From contig NZ_PVNP01000033.1 of the NCBI RefSeq assembly GCF_002993365.1, forward strand, positions 1 through 64,000: a stretch of 64,000 nucleotides of DNA. The letters are read 5' to 3'. Below the pieces are notes generated by a model. That model was not told the DNA's origin, made no database searches, and saw only the letters and a program-made list of their open reading frames with translations. This stretch comes from Marisediminitalea alba (lineage in GTDB: Bacteria; Pseudomonadota; Gammaproteobacteria; Enterobacterales; Alteromonadaceae). A program made the translations under genes and the position numbers. Numbering within the stretch: the first letter of the stretch is position 1; each line of letters begins with the position of its first letter. Of this stretch, positions 50,786 through 60,288 are shown one piece after another.

Positions 50786-51169
50786 TTGGATAAGAATATG
50801 AAAATTCTCGTGGTAGATGATTTTTCTACGATGAGACGTATTATCAAAAACTTACTCAAAGATCTCGGCTTTTCCAATATTCAGGAGGCCGATGATGGAA
50901 GTACTGCGCTGCCAATGCTGCAGCAGGGCGACTTTGACTTTGTAGTAACCGACTGGAACATGCCTGGCATGCAGGGGATCGACCTGCTGCGCGCGATTCG
51001 TGCTGACGATAGCCTGAAGCATCTACCGGTACTGATGGTGACTGCCGAGGCGAAAAAGGAACAAATCGTAGCAGCCGCCCAGGCGGGTGTTAATGGCTAC
51101 GTAGTTAAACCGTTCACTGCCGCTACACTAAAAGAAAAACTAGAAAAGATTTTTGAACGTTTAGGTTAA
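50786..51169 (+). CDS. cheY: Chemotaxis response regulator CheY
   Basis: Phospho-CheY binds FliM and changes motor rotation. The 127-residue protein has the acid pair in [10 protein letters not shown], phosphoacceptor Asp56 (VTDWNMPG), Thr and Lys of VTAEAKK and VVKPFTA. The TTG at 50786 is preferred over the ATG at 50798 because GGAGG at 50776-50780 is correctly spaced only for TTG, and it gives the N-terminus seen in the family. Confidence 0.96.
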   Translation: MDKNMKILVVDDFSTMRRIIKNLLKDLGFSNIQEADDGSTALPMLQQGDFDFVVTDWNMPGMQGIDLLRAIRADDSLKHLPVLMVTAEAKKEQIVAAAQAGVNGYVVKPFTAATLKEKLEKIFERLG

Positions 51170-51203
51170 TCCAGTAACGTGTTTAACCGCCGAGGACAAC
51201 TGG

Positions 51204-51953
51204 ATGACTGAAAATAAGAAAGTCCCCATTACGCTGGATGAAGCGAAGCAGTTGGTTACCTTTCTGGAAGAAGGTGATACCGATTCTGCTAATGCCCTGC
51301 TTGACGCTGTCACCATGAAAGAGTCTGTCGAATTATTCGCTGAGGTGGGTAAGCTTACCCGTCAGCTGCACGACTCATTAAATAATTTTCAATTGGATGA
51401 ACGGATTGCCGGTTTGGCAAACGAAGATATCCCGGATGCGCAAACCCGATTAACCTACGTTATTGAAGAAACCGAAAAAGCGGCTAATACTACAATGGAT
51501 GCTGTTGAACAGAGCATGTCGATTGTGGAAACCATGAAAGGGCAATTAGACAGTCTGATGCCTGAGTGGAAAAAATTAATGAACCGCGAAATCGAACTCG
51601 ACGAATTTAAATCCATGTGTCTTGACCTGGATAAACATCTTGAGTCTTCGTTGACAGATGCCGATAAGATGATGGGGCTACTCACCGAAGTGCTGATGGC
51701 GCAAGGGTATCAGGACTTAACCGGTCAGGTTATCCGGCGCGTAATAGAGCTGGTTAAAGAAGTAGAAGACAGTCTGGTCCACATGCTTACTGTGTTCGGC
51801 GGAGCAGAAGTGACAAAAGCTGCCAAAACATCGCAGCCGAAGGTCGAAAAAGCAATTGTTGCTGAAGGGCCAATTATTGATGCCGAATCGCGCGACGATG
51901 TGGTGTCTGGCCAGGATGATGTGGATGACCTTTTATCCAGCCTGGGTTTTTAG
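51204..51953 (+). CDS. cheZ: CheY phosphatase CheZ
   Basis: CheZ removes phosphate from CheY. The 249-residue protein is mainly a long helical hairpin, with the catalytic helix in LTEVLMAQGYQDLTGQVIRR (Gln of QDLTGQ), and a C-terminal CheY-tether peptide DDVDDLLSSLGF. All parts are present. Confidence 0.95.
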   Translation: MTENKKVPITLDEAKQLVTFLEEGDTDSANALLDAVTMKESVELFAEVGKLTRQLHDSLNNFQLDERIAGLANEDIPDAQTRLTYVIEETEKAANTTMDAVEQSMSIVETMKGQLDSLMPEWKKLMNREIELDEFKSMCLDLDKHLESSLTDADKMMGLLTEVLMAQGYQDLTGQVIRRVIELVKEVEDSLVHMLTVFGGAEVTKAAKTSQPKVEKAIVAEGPIIDAESRDDVVSGQDDVDDLLSSLGF

Positions 51954-51965
51954 GGGAGCGGATAC

Positions 51966-54221
51966 ATGTCTTTTGATGTCGATGAAGATATATTGCAGGA
52001 TTTTCTGGTTGAAGCCGGAGAAATTCTTGAGCAACTCCAGGAGCAGTTAGTCGAGCTGGAGAACAATCCAGAGGATAAGGACCTTCTCAATGCTATATTC
52101 CGGGGCTATCACACGGTAAAAGGTGGTGCCGGATTTTTGTCACTGACCGAACTGGTCGAGATTTGCCACGGTGCGGAAAACGTTTTTGACGTCATGCGTA
52201 ATGGTCAGCGCTCGTTAACACCAGAGTTAATGGATACCATCCTGCAGGCCACTGATGTCGTGGTTGATATGTTTGAAAAGGTCAAAATGCGCGAGCCGCT
52301 GGAAGCGGCTGATGCGACGCTGGTTGAAACCCTGCATAAACTCAGTAATCCCGAAACACCCGGAGAAAATATCTTTGGCGACACTCAGGAAGAAGCGCCC
52401 GTTGCCGAACCCGAACCTGTTGTAGAAGAAGAAACGTTCGAACTGGAAGAAGATACCGCTGCTACAGAAGACCCAGCAGAGCTGATTGAAGACATCACAG
52501 AAGATGAGTTTGAAGCGTTGCTGGATGAACTGCATGGCACCGGTGGAGCACCGGGCGCATCGGCCACTAAAGCGCCAGCTCCGGCTCCTACACCAACACC
52601 TGCGCCTACAGCCAGCAGTGGCGGTGAGGAAGACATTACCGACGATGAGTTTGAAGCGCTGCTCGATGAGTTACACGGTAAGGGCCAGTTTGGCGGCGAA
52701 GCTGCTGCACCTGCTACCCCGCCACCGGCCAGTCCGGCTCCGGCCGCAGAGTCGGCAGGCGATGAAGAAATCTCTGATGACGAATTTGAAGCCTTACTCG
52801 ATCAATTACATGGGCAGGGTAAAGGTCCGGGTGTCGGCGCACCCAAAGAAGACAAACCGGCTGAGAAGCCTCGGGTAAAAGTCGAAAACACCAAACCAGA
52901 ACCGGCTAAGGCAGAAGCGACTGCGGCAAAACCTGCCGCTAAAGCGCCTGCACCAGCGAAAGCTGAAAGTAAGCCGGCTACACCGGCTAAAGCGGCAGAA
53001 CCAGCCGCTAAAAAAGAAGAGAAAAAAGCCGCGCCTACAGCGCCACAGCCAGAAACAACAGTACGGGTAGATACCCGCCGCCTTGACCAGATTATGAATA
53101 TGGTTGGTGAGCTGGTGCTAGTGCGTAACCGACTGATTAGCCTGGGCATTAGCATTAACGATGAGTCAATGTCCAAGGCTATTGCTAATCTGGATGTTGT
53201 GACCGGCGACCTGCAGGGTGCTGTGATGCAAACGCGCATGCAGCCAATCAAGAAAGTATTTGGTCGCTTCCCCCGGGTGGTAAGGGATTTGGCGCGTAGC
53301 CTGAAGAAAGAAATTACTCTTGAACTGGAAGGCGAAGAAACCGATCTGGATAAAAACCTGGTAGAGGCACTGGCCGATCCGTTGGTTCACCTGGTGCGAA
53401 ACTCAGTGGATCACGGTATCGAAATGCCCGATGACCGTCAGGCAGCCGGCAAACCCCGCATGGGTAAAGTTAAGTTGTCAGCGTCTCAGGAAGGGGATCA
53501 TATCTTACTGGTCATCGAAGACGACGGTAAGGGGATGGACCCTGACAAGCTCAAAGACATTGCGATTTCCCGCGGCGTGCTCGATGCCGATGCGGCAGCG
53601 CGTATGTCAGATGTTGAAGCGTTTAATCTGATCTTTGCGCCAGGGTTTTCAACCAAAACGGAAATCAGTGACATCTCTGGCCGTGGCGTTGGTATGGACG
53701 TGGTGAAAACCAAGATCAACCAACTCAACGGTACCGTGAATATTGATTCACAGCTTGGTCGTGGTACCCGCCTTGAAATCAAGGTACCGCTGACGCTGGC
53801 GATTCTGCCAACACTGATGATCGTTTTAGGCAAACAGACCTTTGCGTTACCGCTGGGCGCAGTTAGCGAAATCATTAACATGGATATTAAAAAGACTAAT
53901 ACCGTTGATGGTCAGTTAACCATGATAGTGCGTTCTAAGGCGATCCCTTTGTTTTTCCTTGGCGAATGGCTGATCCGTGGCCCTAAAAATATTGAGCGCG
54001 ACAAAGGTCACGTGGTTGTGGTGCAAATGGGTACCAAGCAGGTGGGCTTTGTGGTGGATGCCTTAATCGGTCAGGAAGAGGTGGTGATTAAACCGCTGGA
54101 TGCCTTACTGCAAGGTACGCCTGGTATGGCCGGGGCAACCATTACCTCAGACGGTGGTATTGCACTGATTTTGGATATTCCGAGCCTGCTTAAGCGATAC
54201 GCCCGCAAAGCGATCAAGTAA
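51966..54221 (+). CDS. cheA: Chemotaxis histidine kinase CheA with triple linker repeat
   Basis: CheA is the array kinase that phosphorylates CheY and CheB. The 751-residue protein has an Hpt domain with His49 (GYHTVKGGAGF), a long Ala/Pro/Lys-rich linker, then dimerisation, ATPase (SVDHGIE; GRGVGMDVVKTKI) and CheW-like domains. The linker contains three copies of a DDEFEALLDELHG motif, at about residues 176, 221 and 266, and no obvious folded P2 domain. Such a linker may carry the LID region that ParP binds in Vibrio; this is inference. Confidence 0.96.
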   Translation: MSFDVDEDILQDFLVEAGEILEQLQEQLVELENNPEDKDLLNAIFRGYHTVKGGAGFLSLTELVEICHGAENVFDVMRNGQRSLTPELMDTILQATDVVVDMFEKVKMREPLEAADATLVETLHKLSNPETPGENIFGDTQEEAPVAEPEPVVEEETFELEEDTAATEDPAELIEDITEDEFEALLDELHGTGGAPGASATKAPAPAPTPTPAPTASSGGEEDITDDEFEALLDELHGKGQFGGEAAAPATPPPASPAPAAESAGDEEISDDEFEALLDQLHGQGKGPGVGAPKEDKPAEKPRVKVENTKPEPAKAEATAAKPAAKAPAPAKAESKPATPAKAAEPAAKKEEKKAAPTAPQPETTVRVDTRRLDQIMNMVGELVLVRNRLISLGISINDESMSKAIANLDVVTGDLQGAVMQTRMQPIKKVFGRFPRVVRDLARSLKKEITLELEGEETDLDKNLVEALADPLVHLVRNSVDHGIEMPDDRQAAGKPRMGKVKLSASQEGDHILLVIEDDGKGMDPDKLKDIAISRGVLDADAAARMSDVEAFNLIFAPGFSTKTEISDISGRGVGMDVVKTKINQLNGTVNIDSQLGRGTRLEIKVPLTLAILPTLMIVLGKQTFALPLGAVSEIINMDIKKTNTVDGQLTMIVRSKAIPLFFLGEWLIRGPKNIERDKGHVVVVQMGTKQVGFVVDALIGQEEVVIKPLDALLQGTPGMAGATITSDGGIALILDIPSLLKRYARKAIK

Positions 54222-54248
54222 CGGCGTAGAGAAGAGGATTGTTATTGA

Positions 54249-55421
54249 ATGGCTTTTAAAGTCCTGGTTGTTGACGATTCCAGCTTTTATCGCCGTCGGG
54301 TCAAAGATATTCTGAACGAAGACCGATCACTGGAAGTGGTCGGTGAAGCCGCCAACGGGCGCGAAGCCGTAGAAAAAGTCAAATCGCTGCGTCCGGATGT
54401 GGTCACTATGGACGTAGAGATGCCGTTGATGGATGGCATTGAAGCGGTCAAGCGGATAATGGCCGAATGTCCGGTGTCGATTATCATGTTTTCTTCACTG
54501 ACCCATGAAGGTGCTAAAGCCACGCTGGACGCACTGGAAGCCGGCGCGGTGGATTTTCTGCCCAAGCGTTTTGAGGATATCGCCAAAGATCGCAGTGATG
54601 CGGCAACGCTGTTAAGAACTAAAGTGCGCTTGCTGGCGCGCCGTGCTCCGGTTGCATCGCTTCGACCTCGGCCCACGCCGCGCCCCGGCAGTCTGCTGAA
54701 AAAAGCCCCGCCGGCACCCGCTAAACCGGCGCGACCGATGCCGTCTAATGCGCCCAAGTCGATCTTTGTCAGAAGTTCTACCCTGCTTAGTGGTAGTCAG
54801 GATGCCGCTGAACCGGTTGTGGTATCGCAGGTTCAACGCAGTGGCAAACGCTATCGGTGTCTGGCAATTGGTGCTTCAACCGGTGGCCCCGTTGCACTGC
54901 AAAAAGTGTTAACCCATTTACCTGCAAGGTTTCCTTTTCCGATCTTTTTGGTTCAGCATATGCCGGGTACCTTCACCCATGCGTTTGCAGAACGTTTGAA
55001 TCAGCATTGTCAGATTCAGGTCAAAGAGGCTGAACACGGCGAGGTAGTGCAGGCGGGATGTGCCTATCTGGCGCCGGGCGGTAAGCAAATGGAAGTCGAA
55101 AAGCGCGCCGGTCATGCTTATATTGTGATCAAAGAGGTAAACTCTTCGGATATTGGTTACAAGCCCAGTGTGGATATCACCTTTAACAGCCTGTCACAAA
55201 TTTATGGTGGCGATACCCTGGCGGTCATTCTGACCGGTATGGGGGCCGATGGCCGGGAAGGGTGCCGGACACTCAAGTCGCTCGGCGCGAAGGTCTGGGC
55301 GCAGGATAAAGACAGCAGCGTGGTGTATGGTATGCCACAGGCGGTAACGGTCGACAGACTTGCCGAAGTGAATATTGACATTAATGACATTGGTGAATGC
55401 ATTAAAACCGAAATGTCCTGA
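54249..55421 (+). CDS. cheB: Chemotaxis methylesterase CheB
   Basis: CheB demethylates and deamidates chemoreceptors. The 390-residue protein has a receiver domain with Asp55 (VTMDVEMP), a Pro/Arg-rich linker, and the esterase domain with active-site Ser210 (GASTGGPVALQ) and a GMGADG block. The partner methyltransferase CheR is not in this window. Confidence 0.96.
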   Translation: MAFKVLVVDDSSFYRRRVKDILNEDRSLEVVGEAANGREAVEKVKSLRPDVVTMDVEMPLMDGIEAVKRIMAECPVSIIMFSSLTHEGAKATLDALEAGAVDFLPKRFEDIAKDRSDAATLLRTKVRLLARRAPVASLRPRPTPRPGSLLKKAPPAPAKPARPMPSNAPKSIFVRSSTLLSGSQDAAEPVVVSQVQRSGKRYRCLAIGASTGGPVALQKVLTHLPARFPFPIFLVQHMPGTFTHAFAERLNQHCQIQVKEAEHGEVVQAGCAYLAPGGKQMEVEKRAGHAYIVIKEVNSSDIGYKPSVDITFNSLSQIYGGDTLAVILTGMGADGREGCRTLKSLGAKVWAQDKDSSVVYGMPQAVTVDRLAEVNIDINDIGECIKTEMS

Positions 55422-55452
55422 TCAATAATTACTGGCAGGCGGGAGAAAAGCG

Positions 55453-56220
55453 TTGAAAATTTGGACCATAGCCAATCAGAAAGGTGGCGTCGGTAAAACA
55501 ACCACGACGGTCACTCTGGGAGGAATACTGGCAAAACGTGGCTATAACGTTTTACTGGTAGATATGGATCCCCATGCTTCGCTTAGTTATTACTTTGGTA
55601 TTGATTCAGAAGAGCTTTCCAGCTCGGTATATGACATTTTTGCTAATCCTTCCGGTTTAAGTGACGATAAGGTACTGGATTGTTTATGTCCCAGTAAGCT
55701 AGACAGCCTGTTTATTTTGCCATCCACCATGGCTCTGGCTACCTTAGATCGGTCGCTGGGCAACCAGATTGGTATGGGGCTGGTACTGAAAAAGGCACTG
55801 CAACAAATTGAGTCGCAATTCGATTACGTGCTGATAGATTGTCCGCCGGTACTCGGTGTCCTTATGGTGAATGCGCTGGCGGCGTGTCAGAAAGTGATTG
55901 TGCCGGTGCAAACTGAGTTTTTAGCGCTGAAAGGGCTCGACAGAATGATGCATACGCTAAAAATTATGGGTAAAACCCTGTCCCGGGATTTTGATACAAC
56001 CATAGTGCCGACCATGTTCGATCGGCGTATCAACGCGGCTATAGCAGCCCAAAAGCAATTGCTGCTGGACTACAAAGAACGGATTTGGAAAGGTATGATA
56101 CCGGTGGATACCCGATTCCGCGACGCCAGCCAGATACAGGCGCCGGCGTCCATAGTGTATCCCAAAGCCCGTGGCGTGTTCGCTTACGAGAAACTACTCA
56201 ACGTCCTGGATAGTGACTAA
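55453..56220 (+). CDS. parC: ParA-like array positioning ATPase ParC
   Basis: ParC recruits chemotaxis arrays to the flagellated pole in Vibrio. The 255-residue ParA/Soj-type protein has a deviant Walker A (QKGGVGKTTTT) directly at the N-terminus, DMDPHASLSYYFG and DCPPVLGVL. The short N-terminus without a DNA-binding extension and the location between cheB and parP separate it from chromosomal ParA. The start is TTG at 55453 with GGGAG upstream. Confidence 0.9.
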   Translation: MKIWTIANQKGGVGKTTTTVTLGGILAKRGYNVLLVDMDPHASLSYYFGIDSEELSSSVYDIFANPSGLSDDKVLDCLCPSKLDSLFILPSTMALATLDRSLGNQIGMGLVLKKALQQIESQFDYVLIDCPPVLGVLMVNALAACQKVIVPVQTEFLALKGLDRMMHTLKIMGKTLSRDFDTTIVPTMFDRRINAAIAAQKQLLLDYKERIWKGMIPVDTRFRDASQIQAPASIVYPKARGVFAYEKLLNVLDSD

Positions 56221-56221
56221 T

Positions 56222-56974
56222 ATGAGCAAAGATACACCGTTTGCTAAAGAAGAGGTGATGGAAGAATACCTCAGCAGTTTGTTACGCGATGCCGACGATC
56301 CGGCAGACGTAACGGCGCGCACCGCCAAACTGTTGGAAAAGGCAACGGTAGAGCTGACGCCGGAAGTACCGGAAGCGGCTCCTCCATCAGTAACCGAGCC
56401 GGTTGAAGCCGAACACGAAATTGTGGCTGAAGAAGTCATCGCTGAAGTGAAAGCGAGCGTTGAGGAGAAAGCCTCGGTACCGCCACCGGGAGTGCCTTTA
56501 AAACCCCTTGAAGAGCGTCTCGATAATGCTTTCCAGGCACTGTTTTTTGAAGTGGCTGGCTTAACGCTGGCTGTGCCACTGATCACTCTGGGCGGTATTC
56601 ATAACCTGGCTAAGATTGGTCCGTTATTTGGTAAACCAGCCTGGTTTATGGGGGTAATGCTGCATCGGGAAGAAAAATTAAGCGTTGTGGATACCGCGCG
56701 TTGGGTTATGCCGGAAAAATACGACCAAACTCTGGCGGATAAGCTAAACTATCAGTATCTCATTATGTTAGGTGATAGTCCGTGGGGGTTAGCCAGCGAA
56801 AAACTGGTGAATACGGTGACCTTAAACAAGGACGACGTAAAATGGCGTCAGGCGAATGCAAAGCGTCCCTGGCTCGCCGGTATGGTAAAAGATAAAATGT
56901 GTGCATTGTTGGATGTTGATGAACTAATATCAATGCTGAATAACGGCTTGGGCAGTAAAGACCAGGTACTATAG
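56222..56974 (+). CDS. parP: Array integrity protein ParP (CheW-like)
   Basis: ParP links CheA arrays to ParC at the pole. The 250-residue protein has an acidic Glu/Val/Pro-rich N-terminal half and a CheW-like C-terminal domain from about residue 112 (FQALFFEVAGLTLAVPL; WLAGMVKDKMCALLDVDEL). The ATG at 56222, one base after the parC stop, is chosen over an open frame running back into parC. Confidence 0.88.
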   Translation: MSKDTPFAKEEVMEEYLSSLLRDADDPADVTARTAKLLEKATVELTPEVPEAAPPSVTEPVEAEHEIVAEEVIAEVKASVEEKASVPPPGVPLKPLEERLDNAFQALFFEVAGLTLAVPLITLGGIHNLAKIGPLFGKPAWFMGVMLHREEKLSVVDTARWVMPEKYDQTLADKLNYQYLIMLGDSPWGLASEKLVNTVTLNKDDVKWRQANAKRPWLAGMVKDKMCALLDVDELISMLNNGLGSKDQVL

Positions 56975-56992
56975 TCAAGTGGAGCCAAGTGC

Positions 56993-57481
56993 ATGAGTGA
57001 TGACAGAAATAATAACGCAGGCAATGTCGACGATCAGGTATTGCAATGGGTAACCTATCGGTTAGGCGATGAAACCTACGGCATTAATGTAATGCAGGTG
57101 CAGGAAGTATTACGTTATTCTGAGATCGCTCCGGTACCTGGAGCCCCGGATTACGTGTTAGGTATTATTAACCTGCGTGGTAACGTCGTAACCGTTATTG
57201 ATACCCGCGCCCGCTTCGGGCTACCGCCGGAAGAAGTCACCGATAACACCCGTGTGGTCATAATTGAGTCTGATGAACAGGTGGTGGGCATTCTGGTAGA
57301 CAGTGTTGCCGAAGTGGTTTATCTCAAGTCTTCAGAAATCGACAGCGCGCCAAATGTCGGTACCGAAGAAAGTGCTAAATTTATCCAGGGTGTCAGTAAT
57401 CGCGACGGTGAACTGCTTATTTTGGTTGATCTCAATAAACTTCTCAGCGATGAGGAATGGGACGAGCTAAGCAGTCTGTAA
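56993..57481 (+). CDS. cheW: Chemotaxis coupling protein CheW
   Basis: CheW connects receptors to CheA. The 162-residue protein is one CheW domain: FRLGDETYGINV-like TYRLGDETYGINVMQVQEVL, then ILGIINLRGNV-like VLGIINLRGNVVTVIDTRARF, and ILVDSVAEVV. It follows parP in the same group. Confidence 0.96.
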   Translation: MSDDRNNNAGNVDDQVLQWVTYRLGDETYGINVMQVQEVLRYSEIAPVPGAPDYVLGIINLRGNVVTVIDTRARFGLPPEEVTDNTRVVIIESDEQVVGILVDSVAEVVYLKSSEIDSAPNVGTEESAKFIQGVSNRDGELLILVDLNKLLSDEEWDELSSL

Positions 57482-57505
57482 ATATAACGGCCGTTCTTTC
57501 TTCAC

Positions 57506-57922
57506 ATGGAAGTTAATCTGTCTTTACTGATAGCCGTTGCTGCTTTATGCCTTTCGGTGCTCTTTACCATCGTCCTCTGGATTGTCAGTCGTCGCAGTAA
57601 TGCACGACTGACCGAAGCGTTGGCTCAGCAACAACAGCAACTCAGCGCCCTTAAAAAGCAACTCCATATCAACGCCAGCACGCTTGAAGAGATTCAGGCG
57701 CGTAGCCTGGTGGTAGCCAAAAATACCGAACAAACCGAAGCGGCACTGGCCGCTTTGCAACAACAATTTATCGCGTTAGGCGAGCAGGATCCCGACAGTC
57801 GCCTGTATCAGCGTGCCGCTGAAATGATTCAGTCTGGTGCCAGTGCCGAGGAAGTCATGCATAACTGCGATCTGCCTCTAGCGGAAGTTCAGCTACTGAT
57901 GAACATCCATCAGCCCAAATAG
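57506..57922 (+). CDS. DUF2802 membrane-anchored coiled-coil protein
   Basis: The 138-residue protein has one N-terminal membrane helix (about residues 5-27), a coiled coil (30-95) and a C-terminal helical domain (YQRAAEMIQSGASAEEVMHN, then DLPLAEVQLLMNIH) typical of DUF2802. This family commonly follows cheW in polar flagellar loci; its role is not established. It is probably the last gene of the che group. Confidence 0.85.
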   Translation: MEVNLSLLIAVAALCLSVLFTIVLWIVSRRSNARLTEALAQQQQQLSALKKQLHINASTLEEIQARSLVVAKNTEQTEAALAALQQQFIALGEQDPDSRLYQRAAEMIQSGASAEEVMHNCDLPLAEVQLLMNIHQPK

Positions 57923-58061
57923 GCCTACCTGCTATCCCCAGAATGACAGTAACGGGAATATTGAAAACATCGAACGCATTGCCTTACAGGTAAATGGTGC
58001 CTTTGTTGCTGATGAGGACAGCGAAATTCTAATTGAACGCATTGATGTCGACTTTCCTTAA
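57903..58061 (+). pseudogene. Possible remnant reading frame without start codon
   Basis: A frame open from 57903 to the TAA at 58059 encodes a plausible acidic segment (IENIERIALQVNGAFVADED and onward to RIDVDFP) but has no ATG, GTG or TTG; two stop codons precede it. It could be the 3' end of a deleted gene, or chance. The family is not recognised. Confidence 0.25.
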
Positions 58062-58083
58062 CCCTATCTTAAGGCAATAAATT

Positions 58084-58108
58084 AAAGCCCCGTTGGTCGG
58101 GGCTTTTC
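58084..58108 (+). terminator. Terminator at the end of the che group
   Basis: AAAGCCCCG-TTGGT-CGGGGCTTT followed by TC is a 9-bp perfect stem with its U-rich 3' arm. A small palindrome CCTTAA/TTAAGG lies just before it (58056-58074). The rest of 57923-58194 shows no complete gene. Confidence 0.9.
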
Positions 58109-58194
58109 ATTGAATGCTGCAAATCCGGCCACATTCACCGGCAATGAGGCGAGAAATCACTTACACTTCGGGTAGCGCCGCTTTGGCTATAACT

Positions 58195-58249
58195 AAACGT
58201 TTAGACGTCTAGACGTAAAGATGTTGACATTGGTCGTACTTTAGCGACA
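58195..58249 (+). promoter_or_regulatory. MetJ operator (four tandem boxes) over the metA promoter
   Basis: Four adjacent 8-base met boxes are in register: AAACGTTT (58195), AGACGTCT (58203, perfect), AGACGTAA (58211), AGATGTTG (58219). The last overlaps a -35 TTGACA at 58224-58229; a -10 GACAAT follows after 16 bases. MetJ with SAM should repress metA and the metH genes here. Confidence 0.88.
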
Positions 58250-58281
58250 ATAGCTCCATAACCACATTGCCCGGAGTTGCC

Positions 58282-59220
58282 ATGCCAATCAGGATCCCAG
58301 AAAATCTGCCCGCACAAAACGTGTTATTGGGTGAGAATATTTTCACCATGGATAGTCAGCGAGCGGCGAGTCAGGATATTCGCCCCATGGAAGTGGCTAT
58401 TCTCAATTTGATGCCGAATAAAATTGAGACCGAAGTCCAATTATTAAGGCTACTTTCCAATACGCCGCTGCAAATCAACGTGGACTTAATCAGAATCAAT
58501 GATTTAACGCCCAAACATACGCCTCAGTCGCATATGGACGCGTTTTATCATGACTTCACTGACGTCGCAGAAAAGCGTTACGATGGTTTGATTGTTACCG
58601 GCGCCCCTCTGGCACTGCTCAACTACGAGGATGTGAACTACTGGGATACCATGAAAACCATTCTGGAGTGGGCCAACCGCCACGTGCAGTCAACATTGTA
58701 TTTATGTTGGGCCGCTCATGCTGCAATGTATCACTTTCATGGCATTCAGCGACAATTACGTGAAGAAAAACTGTCTGGTGTATTTCGCCATCGGGTTAAC
58801 GATCCGCTTAACGAACTGTTACGGGGCTTCGACTCTGAATTCTATGCGCCGCACTCCCGCTATGGCTATATTGAGCCGGCTGAATACAACAGTATTCCCG
58901 GCCTCAGCGTGATTGCCGAATCGGAGCAAGCCGGGGCTTACGTAGTGGCGTCGGACGATAAGCGGATGGTATTTATCACCGGTCACCCGGAATATGATCC
59001 CGAGACGCTCAATGATGAATACGTTAGAGATCTTAACGCTGACTTAGAACCAAAAATTCCGTGTAACTATTATCCGGATGACGACCCCGGCAAGCCACCC
59101 GTGGTAAGATGGCGCGCACATGGTAGTTTGCTATTTACTAACTGGATAAACTATTACGTTTATCAGACAACGCCGTACGATTTAAATCAGTTGGTCGAGA
59201 AAGACCAGCGCAAGAGGTAG
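58282..59220 (+). CDS. metA: Homoserine O-succinyltransferase MetA
   Basis: MetA acylates homoserine, the first committed step of methionine synthesis. The 312-residue protein starts MPIRIPENLPAQ; the ATG at 58282 fits the family start better than the in-frame TTG at 58267. The nucleophile Cys142 (LYLCWAAHAAMYH) and the HPEYD motif with the catalytic His and Glu are present. Substrate choice (succinyl or acetyl) cannot be read safely from the sequence. Confidence 0.95.
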   Translation: MPIRIPENLPAQNVLLGENIFTMDSQRAASQDIRPMEVAILNLMPNKIETEVQLLRLLSNTPLQINVDLIRINDLTPKHTPQSHMDAFYHDFTDVAEKRYDGLIVTGAPLALLNYEDVNYWDTMKTILEWANRHVQSTLYLCWAAHAAMYHFHGIQRQLREEKLSGVFRHRVNDPLNELLRGFDSEFYAPHSRYGYIEPAEYNSIPGLSVIAESEQAGAYVVASDDKRMVFITGHPEYDPETLNDEYVRDLNADLEPKIPCNYYPDDDPGKPPVVRWRAHGSLLFTNWINYYVYQTTPYDLNQLVEKDQRKR

Positions 59221-59223
59221 CAC

Positions 59224-60279
59224 GTGAGCCGATACACAGACAAACAGATATTCGATTTGGCCGCCAACCGCATTCTGATCCTGGATGGTGCCATGGGTAC
59301 CATGATCCAGCAACATAAGCTGGAAGAAGAAGACTACCGGGGGGAGCAGTACAAAGACTGGCATTGCGATATTAAAGGCAATAACGATCTGTTGGTGATC
59401 ACCCAGCCTGACATTATTTACAATATTCACTGTCAGTATCTTGACGCCGGTGCGGATATCATCGAAACCAACACTTTTAACGCCACCACGATTTCGATGG
59501 CCGACTACGACATGCAGGCGATTTCAAGAGAAATCAATGTGGCAGCTGCGCAACTGGCCCGAAAGGCGTGCGATGAATTCACCGCGAAGAATCCGGACAA
59601 GCCACGGCTGGTAGCCGGTACCATCGGACCAACCAGCCGAACTGCGTCGATTTCTCCGGACGTAAACGATCCGGGTAAACGCAATGTCACTTTTGATCAA
59701 CTGGTGGAAGCCTACAGTGAGAGTTGTGAAGCGCTTATTGAAGGCGGTTCCGATCTTATTCTGATTGAAACGATCTTTGATACGCTGAACGCTAAAGCTG
59801 CTGCTTTTGCGGTTGAAAGCGTTTTTGAAAAACTCAATCTGCGATTGCCCGTCATGATTTCCGGTACCATCACCGATGCCTCCGGGCGCACATTATCTGG
59901 TCAGACCGCCGAAGCGTTTTATTATTCCATGCGGCATATTAAACCGGTGTCATTTGGTCTCAACTGTGCGTTAGGGCCGGATTTGCTGCGCCAGTATGTG
60001 GAAGAAATCAGCAATGTGGCCGAATGCCTGGTATCGGCTCACCCCAATGCTGGCTTACCCAATGAGTTTGGTGAGTACGATATGGAAGGGCCTGAAATGG
60101 CTGAGCATATTAAGGAATGGGCTGAGTCCGGGTTGGTAAATATTGTTGGCGGTTGTTGTGGCAGTACGCCTGATCATATTCGCGACATCGCTAATGCGGT
60201 TGCCGGCGTACGGCCGCGTGAAATTGTTAAGCTTGAGCCGAAAATGCGTCTTTCCGGCTTAGAACCTTTCGTGCATTAA
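59224..60279 (+). CDS. metH: Methionine synthase, homocysteine-binding part (split MetH, N-terminal gene)
   Basis: This 351-residue protein equals the first domain of cobalamin-dependent MetH, which binds homocysteine through zinc. The three zinc cysteines are at Cys248 (FGLNCALGP) and Cys311-Cys312 ([11 protein letters not shown]), matching the known C247, C310, C311 of E. coli. The start is GTG behind GAGG, 3 bases after metA. The frame stops with TAA in the linker before the folate domain, and the second gene begins 9 bases later in the same frame. Confidence 0.92.
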   Translation: MSRYTDKQIFDLAANRILILDGAMGTMIQQHKLEEEDYRGEQYKDWHCDIKGNNDLLVITQPDIIYNIHCQYLDAGADIIETNTFNATTISMADYDMQAISREINVAAAQLARKACDEFTAKNPDKPRLVAGTIGPTSRTASISPDVNDPGKRNVTFDQLVEAYSESCEALIEGGSDLILIETIFDTLNAKAAAFAVESVFEKLNLRLPVMISGTITDASGRTLSGQTAEAFYYSMRHIKPVSFGLNCALGPDLLRQYVEEISNVAECLVSAHPNAGLPNEFGEYDMEGPEMAEHIKEWAESGLVNIVGGCCGSTPDHIRDIANAVAGVRPREIVKLEPKMRLSGLEPFVH

Positions 60280-60288
60280 GGAATAGTT

